From positions 1 to 35,704 of the forward strand of contig JAOZTK010000004.1 of the NCBI GenBank assembly GCA_029942185.1: 35,704 nt of DNA, written 5' to 3'. Of the stretch, positions 18,695-28,729 are shown in pieces. Source of the DNA: Flavobacteriaceae bacterium. Lineage in GTDB: Bacteria; Bacteroidota; Bacteroidia; Flavobacteriales; Flavobacteriaceae. Every line of letters starts with the position of its first letter. The stretch's first letter is position 1. The notes under the pieces were generated by a model that saw only the letters and a program-made list of their open reading frames with translations, did no database searches and was not told the origin of the DNA. The translations under genes and the position numbers were made by a program.

Positions 18695-20065
18695 ATGAAA
18701 AATATAATATTGATTTTTAGTCTGTTAATTAGTTTCTATGCTAACTCTCAGGTCTTAGGCTATGAAGATATTGCCGTATTATTAAGTGGTGAAAACACAC
18801 AAGGTACCGCTAGGACAATGGCTATGAAAGGTGCATTTGGTGCGTTAGGCGGCGATTTAAGTGCCTTGAGTATAAATCCGGCTGGTGCTGCTATTTTTAC
18901 AAGTTCGATTGCTACTATTACTCTTGGAAATAATCATACAAATTTAACAACTGACTTTTACGGCACGCTAACTCAGAATTCTTTTGACAAGTTCAATGTA
19001 TCACAAGTGGGAGGACTTTTATTGTTTGAAAACAACGATAGTTCATCAAAATACAGGAGAATTGCCGTTGGAATTAATCTTAACACCTTAAATAATTTTC
19101 ATAACGAGTGGACTGCCTCCGGCTTAACAACACCTACCTGGATTGATAATCCTACCGATAGCTCAATCGAATACACACAGATAGCATCACAAAAATACTT
19201 AAACGTCACAGGTGGAAACTATACACAATTGAACTTTTCATTTGCTACTCAATATGGAAAAAGCTTATTTTTAGGAGCTTCCTTTAACACATATGATATG
19301 GCTTTTAATGAAAGAGGGGAACGAATGGAAGTGGCAAGTGATGGAGCCGGTAATACAGTAGATGCCTATGAATACTTTTGGCAAGAAGTCAATGGCAATG
19401 GCTTTTCTTTTAGTACAGGTATTATTTTTAAGGCAACTCAAAACTTGAGATTAGGGCTCTCCTATTCATCTCCAACTTGGTTTGAGTTAAATGAGGAATC
19501 GAATATGTTTGCCGAAGATAATGATGATTTTGTTGGATACTACGATATTATTTATAGTAATGAAGAAGCTTCTTATACAAATAGTTACAACAAAGTACTG
19601 GCTTACAATTACAGATTACGAACTCCAAGTAAAGTAACTGGAAGCGTCGCTTATATTTTTGGAGAAAAAGGTTTAATCAGTGCTGATTTAACAAGAAAAA
19701 ACTTTAATGGGCTTCAGCTAAGCCCAAATTTTGAATTTGATTATGAAAACGACAATTTACAAGCTCTGCTGAGCAGCACCTATCAGATTAATCTTGGAAC
19801 AGAATGGCGTTTTAAAAAAATCAGCTTTAGAGGAGGTTATAGTTACGAGCAAACTCCCTATACGCAAACTTTAGATACAGATAACAAAAGAGGTTATGCT
19901 CTGGGATTAGGTTATAACTTTGGAAGTGTTAGCTTAGATATTGCTTATGATTATCACGAACAAACCGATTATTACAATTTTTATCCTGAATTCAATTGGG
20001 TTCGAGGTGCCGAGCTTTCCAAAAACAATGATAAAATTATGGCTACTTTGGCTTATAAGTTTTAG
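18695..20065 (+). CDS. Outer membrane beta-barrel protein, OmpP1/FadL-like
   Basis: 456 aa; signal peptide, ARTMAMKGAFGALGGDLSALSINPAGAAIF, C-terminal ...IMATLAYKF. Confidence 0.85.
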   Translation: MKNIILIFSLLISFYANSQVLGYEDIAVLLSGENTQGTARTMAMKGAFGALGGDLSALSINPAGAAIFTSSIATITLGNNHTNLTTDFYGTLTQNSFDKFNVSQVGGLLLFENNDSSSKYRRIAVGINLNTLNNFHNEWTASGLTTPTWIDNPTDSSIEYTQIASQKYLNVTGGNYTQLNFSFATQYGKSLFLGASFNTYDMAFNERGERMEVASDGAGNTVDAYEYFWQEVNGNGFSFSTGIIFKATQNLRLGLSYSSPTWFELNEESNMFAEDNDDFVGYYDIIYSNEEASYTNSYNKVLAYNYRLRTPSKVTGSVAYIFGEKGLISADLTRKNFNGLQLSPNFEFDYENDNLQALLSSTYQINLGTEWRFKKISFRGGYSYEQTPYTQTLDTDNKRGYALGLGYNFGSVSLDIAYDYHEQTDYYNFYPEFNWVRGAELSKNNDKIMATLAYKF

Positions 20066-20097
20066 CTGAGTATATCAGTTTATTGTTGATAATGATT

Positions 20098-20130
20098 GAG
20101 TATTCGTTTAAAACTGAATATTCCTTTTTT
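20098..20130 (+). terminator. Rho-independent terminator after the FadL-like gene
   Basis: GAGTATTCGTT-TAA-AACTGAATATTC (one bulge, one G-T) followed by CTTTTTT. Confidence 0.7.
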
Positions 20131-20213
20131 AATATCGCAGCATCAAAGAATAAATCTGAAATCATAAATCCAAAATCATATTTCCTTCTTATCTTTGCCA
20201 AAATATATTTTTT

Positions 20214-20945
20214 GTGTCAAAAACCATTAAACCATATTCAAATTCCAAACAGTCCAAAAAAGCACAGATCACAAAAATGTTTAATACCATCTCTAAAGAG
20301 TACGACGGTATTAACAGGATTATGACTTTTGGGATAGACAAGAAATGGCGTCGAAAAGTTATAGATATTATCGCTGAAAATAATCCCAGGTTTATTTTAG
20401 ACATTGCCAGTGGTACGGGAGATTTAGCTATTATGGCAGCGCAACAAACAAATGCAACAAAAATTATTGGTGCCGATATTTCAGAAGGAATGTTAAAAAT
20501 CGGAAAAGAAAAGATTAAAAAACTGCATTTATCCAATCGGATTACTATGCAAATTGCCGATGCTGAAAATTTACCTTTTGCTTCAAATTATTTTGATGCT
20601 ATCACCATAGCTTTTGGGGTTAGAAATTTTGAAAACCTCGCTAAAGGAATTCAAGAAATCTACCGGGTTTTGAAACCTGGTGGAAAATTTGTTGTTTTAG
20701 AAACCTCAGTTCCTACAAATCCAATTATCAAACAGGGATACTTATTTCATTCAAATTACTTGTTACCTTTTTTTGGAAAACTATTCTCCAAAGACCCCAA
20801 AGCTTATTCTTATTTGTCAAAATCGGCAAAAAATTTCCCTTATGGAATATCTTTCAACAATATTTTACAAAAAAACGGGTTTATAGAAGTACAGAATTTA
20901 CCACAAACTTTAGGAGTGGCAACCATATATATTGGGAATAAATAG
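20214..20945 (+). CDS. ubiE: Demethylmenaquinone methyltransferase UbiE/MenG (GTG start)
   Basis: 243 aa; FDIASGTGDLAIMAA-like SAM motif (LDIASGTGDLAIMA), RVLKPGGKFVVLETS, FGVRNFENL. Confidence 0.95.
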   Translation: MSKTIKPYSNSKQSKKAQITKMFNTISKEYDGINRIMTFGIDKKWRRKVIDIIAENNPRFILDIASGTGDLAIMAAQQTNATKIIGADISEGMLKIGKEKIKKLHLSNRITMQIADAENLPFASNYFDAITIAFGVRNFENLAKGIQEIYRVLKPGGKFVVLETSVPTNPIIKQGYLFHSNYLLPFFGKLFSKDPKAYSYLSKSAKNFPYGISFNNILQKNGFIEVQNLPQTLGVATIYIGNK

Positions 20946-20956
20946 TCTACATTATT

Positions 20957-21688
20957 ATGCAAAGAATAAAAATTCTTACTTTATTGTCATTGCTGCTTTT
21001 AAGCACGAGTCTTTTCGCTCAAAAGAAGAAAGACAAAGTTGAGTATTTATCAAATTTTGACAAAAAAACATTACGTTGGGGATTCTACATAGGTCTCAAT
21101 AGAAGTGACTATAGAATATCATATAAAGCACCCGAAGATTACCCACAAGCTATTGACAAAATTGAAACCAGTCCGGAAATAGGTTTTAATGTAGGATTGA
21201 TTGGCGATATTCGTTTGCATAAAAACATCAATTTACGTATTGAACCCGGCTTAGCGACCAACAATAAAAAAATATACTTTAAGTATTTTAACAGTCCTGT
21301 CGACAGTGTAAGAAAAGCCAGTGGTACTTATATGCATATTCCCTTATTGGTGCAATTTAGTGCGAACCGGTACAAAAATATCAGACCTTATGTAATTGGC
21401 GGAGTTACCTATGATCATAATTTTGCTAGCAATTTTGACAATATAGATGATAATTCTTCGGGAGAATTTAGAATGCAAAAACACAATTTTATGTATGAAA
21501 TAGGTGTAGGAATAGACTTTTATTTGGTGTGGTTTAAATTCTCTCCCTCAATTCGAGGGATATTTGCGATAAACAACGAATTAAAACGTGATGCGGCAGA
21601 TACAGATCCGAGTAACACAAGCCAGTGGACTACTCCAATTGATTATTTTGGCACACGTGGTATCTTCCTGAGGTTTGCTTTTCAGTAA
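20957..21688 (+). CDS. porT: PorT-like outer membrane protein (type IX secretion associated)
   Basis: 243 aa; signal peptide, LRWGFYIGLNRSDYRISYK; next to ubiE as is common for porT in Flavobacteriia. Confidence 0.85.
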   Translation: MQRIKILTLLSLLLLSTSLFAQKKKDKVEYLSNFDKKTLRWGFYIGLNRSDYRISYKAPEDYPQAIDKIETSPEIGFNVGLIGDIRLHKNINLRIEPGLATNNKKIYFKYFNSPVDSVRKASGTYMHIPLLVQFSANRYKNIRPYVIGGVTYDHNFASNFDNIDDNSSGEFRMQKHNFMYEIGVGIDFYLVWFKFSPSIRGIFAINNELKRDAADTDPSNTSQWTTPIDYFGTRGIFLRFAFQ

Positions 21689-21732
21689 GCATGAGAGATT
21701 ATTTACAAATCAGAGAAAATTTTATTTAGTCC

Positions 21733-22455
21733 TTATCGCCTAAATTCACTTAACAAAACTGCGGTGGCGGTAGCGACATTTAGGCTTTCAGCATTGGAAC
21801 CCAAATCAAATTTTGGAATCGTAATTTGATAATCCGCCAATTTTTGAATACTTGGACGAATACCATTTGCTTCATTTCCCATCACAATAATTGCATCATT
21901 TGGAAAGGACTGCCGGTATATACTATCCCCTTGCATCAAAGTCATATACTTTGGCATTTCACTCTTCTCAAGGTAAGATACAATATCAACATAAGTGATA
22001 TTCACTCGTGCTATGCTTCCCATTGTAGCTTGTACAACTTTTGGATTAAAACAATCTACCGTATCATCCGAACATATTAATTGTGAAACACCAAACCAAT
22101 CACAAAGGCGAATTATAGTTCCTAGATTACCCGGATCTTTTATTCCATCTAAAAGAATTTGTAAACCTCCTTTAAGGGGTTTCTTAAAAGCCGGAATTTC
22201 AAAGACACCTAACGTAGAGTTCGGTGTCACAAGATTGCTTATTTTTTTTAATTCCTTTTCTGTGACAAGCTTTACTAAGGTTTTATCTAAATCAATATCC
22301 CTATTTTCTAAAGTGTAAATTTGCTTTATTTTAAAATGAGATTTTACCAATTCATTTACTAGTTTTTCCCCTTCAGCAACAAATAATAAATACTTATTGC
22401 GGTATTTTTTTTGGGTCAGACTCTTTATTAATTTAATTTCGTTTTTAGAAACCAT
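21733..22455 (-). CDS. TrmH/SpoU-family RNA 2'-O-methyltransferase
   Basis: 240 aa; DGIKDPGNLGTIIRLCDWFG, VMGNEANGI, LGSNAESLNVATATAVLLSE. Confidence 0.93.
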   Translation of the reverse strand: MVSKNEIKLIKSLTQKKYRNKYLLFVAEGEKLVNELVKSHFKIKQIYTLENRDIDLDKTLVKLVTEKELKKISNLVTPNSTLGVFEIPAFKKPLKGGLQILLDGIKDPGNLGTIIRLCDWFGVSQLICSDDTVDCFNPKVVQATMGSIARVNITYVDIVSYLEKSEMPKYMTLMQGDSIYRQSFPNDAIIVMGNEANGIRPSIQKLADYQITIPKFDLGSNAESLNVATATAVLLSEFRR

Positions 22456-22494
22456 ACAAAAACAGTATTTTTGAATTTTGAAACAATCCTATTT

Positions 22495-24996
22495 GTGAAA
22501 CGCAATATTACAATATTTCTAACATTTCAAGTTTTAATGCTGCTATTTTGGTCGTGTAACAGCACCAAATATGTTCCCGAAAACGAATTTCTGCTTACAA
22601 AGAACTCTTTTGAAATGGCTGACGGAAAAAGTAAAAAGGAAGTTCTCAATCCCTATGTTACTCAAAAACCCAATTCTTCAGTGTTAAAACTCCCCTTTAG
22701 ACTTTGGTTTTATAATCTAGGGAATAAGGATTATGAAAAAAAATGGGATGACAAAATTCTAAAATACAAAGATTCAAATCACCTTTTTACAAAGATATTT
22801 TCACTCAAACAGTCTGTGGGCTGGGCAAATTTTAATAAAGACATCAATAAATGGATTTTTAAAAATGGTGAAGAACCTGTTTTGTTAGATACAAAAAAGA
22901 CCTTAAAAACAACAAGAACACTAAAACGTTATTTCTTAAACGAAGGTTTTTTTAAAGCGAAAGTAGGTTTTAGAATTGACACCTTAAGTCCGAAAAAAGC
23001 AAAAGTAGTATACCAAATTAACAAGGATAAAGCTTTTGTAATTGATACAATTGCTCAACAAATAGCCTCCCCTATTATCGATTCATTGTATCAACTTCAT
23101 TCTAAAAAAACCTTTGTCAAGACAAATGAGCGATTTAAAGCTTCTGATTTTGAACAAGAAGCAGAAAGATTGACAGAGATTTTCAGAAATGCCGGGGTAT
23201 ATCATTTTTCAAAGTTTTCTATAAGCTTTAGGGATATTGATTCTACGAGATTAGATTTTAAAACAAATGTTCGAGTCTCTATCGCAGATAGATTTGTTGA
23301 AGAAGGAGACAGTTTAGTGGGATATCCTTACCAAATCTACACCATAAAAAAGGTAAAGATAATTACTGATTATTCCTATTTTAAAAGGCATGGCAGTCTA
23401 AATGACAGCCTTCATTATAAGGATTTAGATTTTTATGCCTATTCCCACATTAATTACAAACCCAAATATCTCAGTAGATCCATCTTTATAAAACCCGGAC
23501 AAAAATATTCTGACGACAACAATGAGTTAACTCGAAAACACATAAGAGAATTAAATGATTTTACTTCCGTTCGGATTAACTATGAAGAAATTGAAAAAAA
23601 TCAATTGATTGCACATATATTACTAACTCCATCAAAGCGATATGGAAGTAAAATTGAAGCAGAAGCAATACATTCAAATCAAAAACCTTTAGGTATTTCC
23701 GGTAAGCTTTCTTTTAAAAACAACAATACTTTTAAAGGAAACGAAATTTTTCAAATAGGTTTACAAGGATCATTTATAAATAGTTTGGAATTTGATGAAG
23801 GTAGTTTTTTCAATGCTTTAGAATTGGGTATTGATGTTTCTTATAGAGTTCCGAGACTTGTACTCCCTTTTAAAAGCCAAAAATTGGCAGCTAGCAATAT
23901 GAGTCCTAAAACAATTTTCACTTTAGGAACAAGCTTACAAAAGAATATTGGTTTAGACAAGGAGCGTTTTACAGGGATTATAGAATACAATTGGAAACCC
24001 AATAAAAAAGTTACTCATACTATAGAACTGATCAATGCACAATATATAAAAAACTTAAATGTAGAATCTTTTTTTAACGTTTACCCTTCTGAATTTAGGA
24101 AATTGGAAAGTATTCAATCGATGTATTATCCGGATTTTACAATCGACGAACAAAATGCACTCACTTTTATAGACACTGTTTTACAGGATTCTGATTTTGA
24201 ACAAAATAACCCGGATGATTTTCAGATTGTTCAGAACATTAACAAACGCTATGATATTATTACAGAAGATGTTTTAGTTCCGGCAATAAGCTACGAATTA
24301 ATTTATAACACACAGACTAGCTTTAAAGACAATACCTTCTCTCACATTAGAATGCGTTTTGCTTCATCCGGTTTACTCACATCGCTATTGACAAAAAAGA
24401 CAGATGATGATTCTCCAAAACAAATACTAGGAACTAATGTAGCACAGTACTTCAAACTAGATCTTGAATTTAGAAAACATTGGCATTTAGGAGGTAATAG
24501 AGTACTAGCCTATCGCAGTAGTCTTGGGATAGCGATACCCTATGGCAATTCTTCAAGTATTCCTTTTAGTCGCAGCTATTTTGCCGGAGGACCTAATGAC
24601 ATTAGAGCTTGGCGCATATATGAGCTGGGACCCGGTAGTGAAAATAGCGGTTTGGAATTTAACGTAGGTAATTTGAAATTATTAAACAGTTTCGAATACC
24701 GTTTCGATATTATGAGCAGTATTAAAGGAGCCCTATTTGTAGATACGGGAAATATTTGGGATATTTCAAATTCTGATATAACGAGTGATGAAGCTAGATT
24801 TAACGGTTTTAAATCATTCAAAGATATCGCAATAGGTAGCGGTTTTGGTATTCGTTATGATTTTAGTTTTTTAGTCTTTAGAGCCGATTTAGGTTTTAAA
24901 ACCTACGAACCCTATAATATCAGTGGTGAAAAATGGTTCCAAAAAGAAAGTCTTAAAAAACCCGTTCTAAACATTGGTATTAATTATCCTTTCTAA
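22495..24996 (+). CDS. tamL: TamL/BamA-family outer membrane lipoprotein
   Basis: GTG start at 22495 preferred over the TTG at 22471. LMLLFWSCNSTKYVPENEFLL lipobox; POTRA-like repeats; RSYFAGGPNDIRAW motif and C-terminal barrel ending INYPF. Confidence 0.88.
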   Translation: MKRNITIFLTFQVLMLLFWSCNSTKYVPENEFLLTKNSFEMADGKSKKEVLNPYVTQKPNSSVLKLPFRLWFYNLGNKDYEKKWDDKILKYKDSNHLFTKIFSLKQSVGWANFNKDINKWIFKNGEEPVLLDTKKTLKTTRTLKRYFLNEGFFKAKVGFRIDTLSPKKAKVVYQINKDKAFVIDTIAQQIASPIIDSLYQLHSKKTFVKTNERFKASDFEQEAERLTEIFRNAGVYHFSKFSISFRDIDSTRLDFKTNVRVSIADRFVEEGDSLVGYPYQIYTIKKVKIITDYSYFKRHGSLNDSLHYKDLDFYAYSHINYKPKYLSRSIFIKPGQKYSDDNNELTRKHIRELNDFTSVRINYEEIEKNQLIAHILLTPSKRYGSKIEAEAIHSNQKPLGISGKLSFKNNNTFKGNEIFQIGLQGSFINSLEFDEGSFFNALELGIDVSYRVPRLVLPFKSQKLAASNMSPKTIFTLGTSLQKNIGLDKERFTGIIEYNWKPNKKVTHTIELINAQYIKNLNVESFFNVYPSEFRKLESIQSMYYPDFTIDEQNALTFIDTVLQDSDFEQNNPDDFQIVQNINKRYDIITEDVLVPAISYELIYNTQTSFKDNTFSHIRMRFASSGLLTSLLTKKTDDDSPKQILGTNVAQYFKLDLEFRKHWHLGGNRVLAYRSSLGIAIPYGNSSSIPFSRSYFAGGPNDIRAWRIYELGPGSENSGLEFNVGNLKLLNSFEYRFDIMSSIKGALFVDTGNIWDISNSDITSDEARFNGFKSFKDIAIGSGFGIRYDFSFLVFRADLGFKTYEPYNISGEKWFQKESLKKPVLNIGINYPF

Positions 24997-25054
24997 CCTA
25001 AATTTATAATCTGAAGTTTATTTAAATATTCTTTTATTCAACAGAATGATTATT

Positions 25055-25084
25055 TTGCTATTATTCTTATTAAGCTTACATTTG
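25055..25084 (+). promoter_or_regulatory. Bacteroidetes-type promoter for fbaA
   Basis: TTG (25055-25057) - N19 - TACATTTG (25077-25084). Confidence 0.75.
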
Positions 25085-25111
25085 TAGCTTATCTAAAAAT
25101 CATTTTATATT

Positions 25112-26179
25112 ATGTCACATACAATCAAATCAGGAGTAGCAACAGGTACTCAAGTACAAGAAATTTTCAAACTGGCCAAAGCTAATAACTTTGCTATTCC
25201 AGCTGTAAATGTTGTTGGTTCTAACACAATAAATTCAGTTATGGAAACTGCGAGAGACTTAAATGCACCCGTAATCATACAGTTTTCGAGTGGAGGTGCT
25301 CAATTTAATGCAGGCATGGGATTGTCTAATGAAAACCAAAAAGCAGCCATAGCCGGTGCAGTTACCGGTGCCAAACACATACATCACTTAGCGAAACTAT
25401 ATAATATTCCTATCATTTTACATACCGATCATTGTTCAAAAAGCAAATTGCCTTGGATTGATGGTTTATTAGATGAAGGAGAAGTCTTCTACAAAGAAAA
25501 CGGTATTCCTTTATACAGTTCACACATGATTGATTTATCAGAAGAAACATTGGAAGAGAATATCAGTATTTGTAAAGCCTATCTAAAAAGAATGCACAAA
25601 TTGGATATGACCTTAGAGATAGAACTGGGAATTACCGGTGGTGAAGAAGATGGAGTTGACAATACTGATGTAGATACATCTAAACTATACACACAACCTG
25701 AAGAGGTCGCTTATGCTTACGAAGAATTATCAAAAATAAGTCCTAATTTCACGATTGCTGCTTCTTTTGGTAATGTACACGGAGTTTACAAACCCGGCAA
25801 TGTCGTATTAACACCCAAAATATTAGATAACTCACAAAAATATATTGAGAAAAAATTCAATACTGTAGAAAAACCTGTCGATTTTGTTTTTCACGGAGGC
25901 TCTGGTTCTACTTTAGAAGAAATACGGGAAGCCATCTCTTATGGTGTTATTAAAATGAACATTGATACCGACCTTCAATATGCTTTTATGACCGGAATCA
26001 GAGATTATATGGCTGAGAAAAGCGATTATTTACAAGGACAAGTAGGAAATCCGGATGGAGATGATCTTCCAAACAAGAAATTCTACGATCCTCGCAAATG
26101 GTTACGCTCCGGTGAAGAGACTTTTAAAGAACGTTTAAAACAAGCCTTTTCCGATTTAAATAATGTTGACACCTTATAA
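25112..26179 (+). CDS. fbaA: Class II fructose-bisphosphate aldolase
   Basis: 355 aa; LHTDHCSKSKLPWIDGLL, ELGITGGEEDGVDN, FVFHGGSGSTLEEIREAISYGVIKMNIDTDLQ. Confidence 0.97.
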   Translation: MSHTIKSGVATGTQVQEIFKLAKANNFAIPAVNVVGSNTINSVMETARDLNAPVIIQFSSGGAQFNAGMGLSNENQKAAIAGAVTGAKHIHHLAKLYNIPIILHTDHCSKSKLPWIDGLLDEGEVFYKENGIPLYSSHMIDLSEETLEENISICKAYLKRMHKLDMTLEIELGITGGEEDGVDNTDVDTSKLYTQPEEVAYAYEELSKISPNFTIAASFGNVHGVYKPGNVVLTPKILDNSQKYIEKKFNTVEKPVDFVFHGGSGSTLEEIREAISYGVIKMNIDTDLQYAFMTGIRDYMAEKSDYLQGQVGNPDGDDLPNKKFYDPRKWLRSGEETFKERLKQAFSDLNNVDTL

Positions 26180-26296
26180 AAAAACAATACTTGTTTATTT
26201 TTTTATATCTTGCCTAGCAATATCAATTATTAAATTGATAGTCAAAAAACAAATAGTATTTGTTTTTGCACCTTAAAACCAACTAAAACCTAAAAT

Positions 26297-27181
26297 ATGA
26301 GTCCATGGTTTAAGCGCGATACCAAAGGTATCACAACACCTACTGAAGAAAAGAAGAATATTCCTGAAGGGATTTGGTATAAATCTCCTAACGGTATTAT
26401 TATCGACACAGAAGAGTTAAAGAACAATCTTTATGTAAGCCCTGAAGATGGTTATCATGTTAGAATTGGCAGTAAGGAATACTTCGACATATTATTGGAT
26501 GATGGTAAATTTAAGGAATTAAATCCTAAGATGAAATCGAAAGATCCACTTAAATTTGTGGACACTAAGCCCTATAAGGAAAGGTTGGAGCAAGCAGAAA
26601 AAAAGACAGAACTTTCCGATGCAATTAGAACTGTTGTCGGAAAATCTATGGGGAAAGATATTGTTATTGCAGCTATGGATTTTAGTTTTATCGGTGGTTC
26701 AATGGGTAGTGTAGTGGGCGAAAAAATTGTTCGTGCCGTCGATTATGCGATCAAAAAGAAATTACCTTTCTTGTTAATTTCTAAATCGGGTGGCGCGAGA
26801 ATGATGGAATCAATATTGTCCTTGATGCAGTTGGCAAAAACTTCCGCCAAATTAGCACAATTAGATGAGGAGAAATTACCTTACATCTCTCTATTGACAG
26901 ATCCTACAACGGGAGGGACAACTGCTTCATTCGCCATGTTAGGTGATATAAATATTGCCGAACCCAATGCATTGATCGGCTTTGCCGGACCTCGAATTGT
27001 AAAAGATACAACAGGAAAAGATTTACCCAAAGGCTTTCAACGTTCAGAGTTTGTCCTAGAACACGGATTTTTAGATGCTATTTACGAAAGAAAGAATCTT
27101 AAAAAAATGATTAATCTGTATATAGATTTAATTCAGAATCAACCTATACGGAAAGAAATAACGAAACCAAAAAATACTTAA
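26297..27181 (+). CDS. accD: Acetyl-CoA carboxylase carboxyltransferase subunit beta
   Basis: 294 aa; [81 protein letters not shown]. Confidence 0.96.
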   Translation: MSPWFKRDTKGITTPTEEKKNIPEGIWYKSPNGIIIDTEELKNNLYVSPEDGYHVRIGSKEYFDILLDDGKFKELNPKMKSKDPLKFVDTKPYKERLEQAEKKTELSDAIRTVVGKSMGKDIVIAAMDFSFIGGSMGSVVGEKIVRAVDYAIKKKLPFLLISKSGGARMMESILSLMQLAKTSAKLAQLDEEKLPYISLLTDPTTGGTTASFAMLGDINIAEPNALIGFAGPRIVKDTTGKDLPKGFQRSEFVLEHGFLDAIYERKNLKKMINLYIDLIQNQPIRKEITKPKNT

Positions 27182-27206
27182 TAAACTCTTAACTTAATAT
27201 CAAACA

Positions 27207-27237
27207 AAAAGCCGCATTCGAATTGAGTGCGGCTTTT
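27207..27237. terminator. Bidirectional terminator between convergent genes
   Basis: AAAAGCCGCA - TTCGAATTGAG - TGCGGCTTTT. Confidence 0.85.
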
Positions 27238-27254
27238 GATATATTTAAAAAAGT

Positions 27255-28082
27255 CTATTTCAATACAATTATATGTTCAACACCATCTGAATCGGTAAAT
27301 ATTGCTTCGTTATCGCAACTGCCATCACCAAAATCTAATGTACCTGCCTTATCGTTATGTGTCAAAGCAATAACACCACTTACAATAAACCTACACGCCA
27401 ATTCTCTGCGTAAAGGAGTTGTGACTAGTCCCGTATTAACATCTCCATTTGAAAAATCAGTGCTCCAATTCCCGGTAATTAAAAATACATTATCTCCCCA
27501 AGTTCCAGAACCAAATCCTTCGGTCCATTCTCGAATCTTTACCCCTACTCTATGAGCTGATTTCCCGTCAGGCCAAGTAAGCGTTATGTCTTGATCTTTT
27601 GTCGATTGAGAATTTCCATATTCATTTATCCGTTCTCTGAATATTGAACCACCACCTTCAATACTTTTATAATTAAAAAAGAAATTTGTAAAAGTATAGC
27701 TTATTGTTCTTGTCAATTCTTCGAAATTTCTGATGTATTCTATAGTTAGAATACCGCTTAGGTAATTGCCATTGTGCATCTCACAACCTGCACCAAAATC
27801 TAATGTTACTGTACGCGTAAAACCGTTAATAACTACTGTTTTTGTCATACATTCGGGTAAAAAAGGATTTGTTTTAGAACGTGTTACTAAGCCTTCTTCT
27901 GCAATAAACACTTCCTCAACAATACTCGACACATTATCGGAAACCACATCAATCTCTGCTGATTTTTGGACACTTTCAGTCGTAGCATCATCTGCGGCTA
28001 CAATTTCATCCTCTTTACAACTCGTTATAAATAAAACACTTATAAAAAGTATTACTAAAATTTTAAATTTGTTGATTTTCAT
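27255..28082 (-). CDS. Hypothetical lipoprotein
   Basis: 275 aa; MKINKFKILVILFISVLFITSCKEDE lipobox; no recognised domain. Confidence 0.75.
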   Translation of the reverse strand: MKINKFKILVILFISVLFITSCKEDEIVAADDATTESVQKSAEIDVVSDNVSSIVEEVFIAEEGLVTRSKTNPFLPECMTKTVVINGFTRTVTLDFGAGCEMHNGNYLSGILTIEYIRNFEELTRTISYTFTNFFFNYKSIEGGGSIFRERINEYGNSQSTKDQDITLTWPDGKSAHRVGVKIREWTEGFGSGTWGDNVFLITGNWSTDFSNGDVNTGLVTTPLRRELACRFIVSGVIALTHNDKAGTLDFGDGSCDNEAIFTDSDGVEHIIVLK

Positions 28083-28196
28083 AATGATAGATATAATAAA
28101 TTAAAAATATTTGTACGTTTTTTAAGACTGCTCTAACAAAAAAAGGTTTAAAACAGGATGCAAAGTTAATGAAAAAAATTAATTACCTGATACTCA

Positions 28197-28226
28197 TTGC
28201 CATTCTAAAATATAATGTTAATTTTG
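28197..28226 (+). promoter_or_regulatory. Bacteroidetes-type promoter for rpsO
   Basis: TTG (28197-28199) - N19 - TAATTTTG (28219-28226). Confidence 0.7.
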
Positions 28227-28287
28227 CGGTCTTGATGAAAAACCATCAATACATAATAATTATTAATCATTAAACTTTAATGTTGGC

Positions 28288-28557
28288 ATGTATTTAACAC
28301 CAGAAATTAAAAAAGAGCTTTTTAAAAAGCACGGTAAATCAGAGAATGATACCGGATCAGCCGAAGGGCAAATTGCTTTATTCACACATCGTATCAATTA
28401 TTTGACAGGACATCTAAAAGATCATAAAAAGGATTTTAACACCGAACGATCTTTAGTTAAAATGGTGGGTAAACGCAGAAATTTACTAAACTATTTGATG
28501 AAAAAAGATGTATTGCGATATCGAGCAATCGTCAAAGAACTCGAATTACGTAAGTAA
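28288..28557 (+). CDS. rpsO: 30S ribosomal protein S15
   Basis: 89 aa; [50 protein letters not shown]. Confidence 0.98.
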   Translation: MYLTPEIKKELFKKHGKSENDTGSAEGQIALFTHRINYLTGHLKDHKKDFNTERSLVKMVGKRRNLLNYLMKKDVLRYRAIVKELELRK

Positions 28558-28729
28558 AAGTCCAAACTGCAAGGAGGCGTTTTTACGTCTCTTTGTCTTT
28601 TAGTGCCTAAACTAATTGGCACAACTAATAAAAGCGTTATTAAACTTTTCATTGGAAACTTTTTCGACACAATTACAGTAACCAATTGTTTAATATAATC
28701 CCGAATAGTCGGGTAAAAAAATTTAAAAA

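Noticed and set aside
20083-20325. 80-aa plus-strand ORF before ubiE
   Set aside because: Starts across the terminator at 20098-20130 and overlaps ubiE out of frame.
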